Shown here: positions 5,738-5,997 of the stretch, piece after piece
How positions within the stretch are numbered: the first letter of the stretch is position 1
Layout of the letters: each line of letters opens with the position of its first letter
NCBI GenBank assembly: GCA_005877655.1
Contig: VBOC01000253.1
Location: 1 to 5,997 of the forward strand
DNA from: Ignavibacteria bacterium
GTDB lineage: Bacteria > Bacteroidota > Ignavibacteria > UBA10030 > SZUA-254
Direction: 5' to 3'
DNA length: 5,997 nt
Translations under genes and position numbers: made by a program
Notes under the pieces: generated by a model
Seen by the model: only the letters and a program-made list of their open reading frames with translations
Told to the model about the DNA's origin: nothing
Databases searched by the model: none

Positions 5738-5997
5738 ATGATTCTATTCAAAGGAGCGTTTCCGGTGTTCGCCATCGCGGCAGCGTTGATCGTCGCCGGC
5801 TGTTCTTCATCGAAGCAAGGCGAGAAGACCGGTTCGACAACGGTCCAGAACCCGTCCGAAACGCCGTCGAAGACGGAGGCTGCGAAGTCCGATACGTTCG
5901 ACGTGAAGGTCGACAACTCAAAAAAGCCTTCCTACGAACCATCGGCGACGGCCGCCCAGCCGGGAAACTTCGCCGTGCAGATCGGCGCATACCAGAA
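5738..5997 (+). CDS. SPOR-domain lipoprotein (5' part, cut by window end)
   Basis: 86 residues are visible, open to the end of the window. Residues 1-21 are a lipoprotein signal peptide with a clean lipobox, VAGC, lipidated at C22; S23 at the next position is compatible with outer-membrane sorting in many bacteria. Residues 23-75 are a Ser/Thr/Lys/Glu/Pro-rich, probably disordered linker of the sort that spans from membrane to cell wall. At 76-86, GNFAVQIGAYQ matches the first strand of a SPOR domain, which binds glycan strands stripped of stem peptides at division sites. The SPOR call rests on this short opening alone; the rest lies outside. The gene sits 24 bp after deoC in the same direction and could share its transcript, although no functional link between the two is obvious. 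Confidence 0.8.
   Translation, partial: MILFKGAFPVFAIAAALIVAGCSSSKQGEKTGSTTVQNPSETPSKTEAAKSDTFDVKVDNSKKPSYEPSATAAQPGNFAVQIGAYQ

Overview
The window comes from a GC-rich bacterium, most likely of the Bacteroidota/Chlorobiota/Ignavibacteria side of the FCB group. Two things suggest this. A PorQ-like outer-membrane protein is present, a family tied to the type IX secretion lineage. The single-chain glycyl-tRNA synthetase also has Bacteroidota-like wording (for example FLFRTREFEQMEMQFFV). The assignment is inference from protein style; no rRNA or other marker is present. Coding density is very high, with no RNA gene, mobile element, CRISPR array or convincing terminator.

Left part, plus strand (1-3733): the 3' end of a glycyl-tRNA synthetase gene; an OmpA-type peptidoglycan-binding lipoprotein with a glycine-zipper segment; an exported tetratricopeptide-repeat protein of unknown function whose start codon is uncertain; and a ZIP-family metal transporter only 10 bp behind it. 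All four point the same way with short gaps (45, 68 and 10 bp), so they may be read together, although only the last pair looks tightly coupled.

Middle, minus strand (3746-4738): a PorQ/PorV-like beta-barrel protein, convergent with the ZIP gene (12 bp between stops) and divergent from deoC across an 81-bp intergenic region that must hold promoters for both sides.

Right part, plus strand (4820-5997): a deoxyribose-phosphate aldolase (DeoC), then 24 bp later the start of a SPOR-domain lipoprotein cut by the window end. The aldolase is the most unusual object here. Its catalytic core is complete (D155, K219, K248), but it carries about 65 extra N-terminal residues. These comprise a short amphipathic helix that looks like a bacterial-microcompartment encapsulation peptide, a Cys/His-rich knot (H21, C23, C24, C29, C34, H37) and a Gly/Ala-rich linker. 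This suggests an aldolase targeted to a microcompartment of the sugar-phosphate-utilising kind, or anchored to some other partner. No shell gene is visible in the window.

Taken together, the region mixes one translation gene, four envelope or exported proteins (OmpA lipoprotein, TPR protein, PorQ-like barrel, SPOR lipoprotein), one metal transporter and one sugar-phosphate aldolase. Apart from the shared envelope theme I see no single pathway that unites them.
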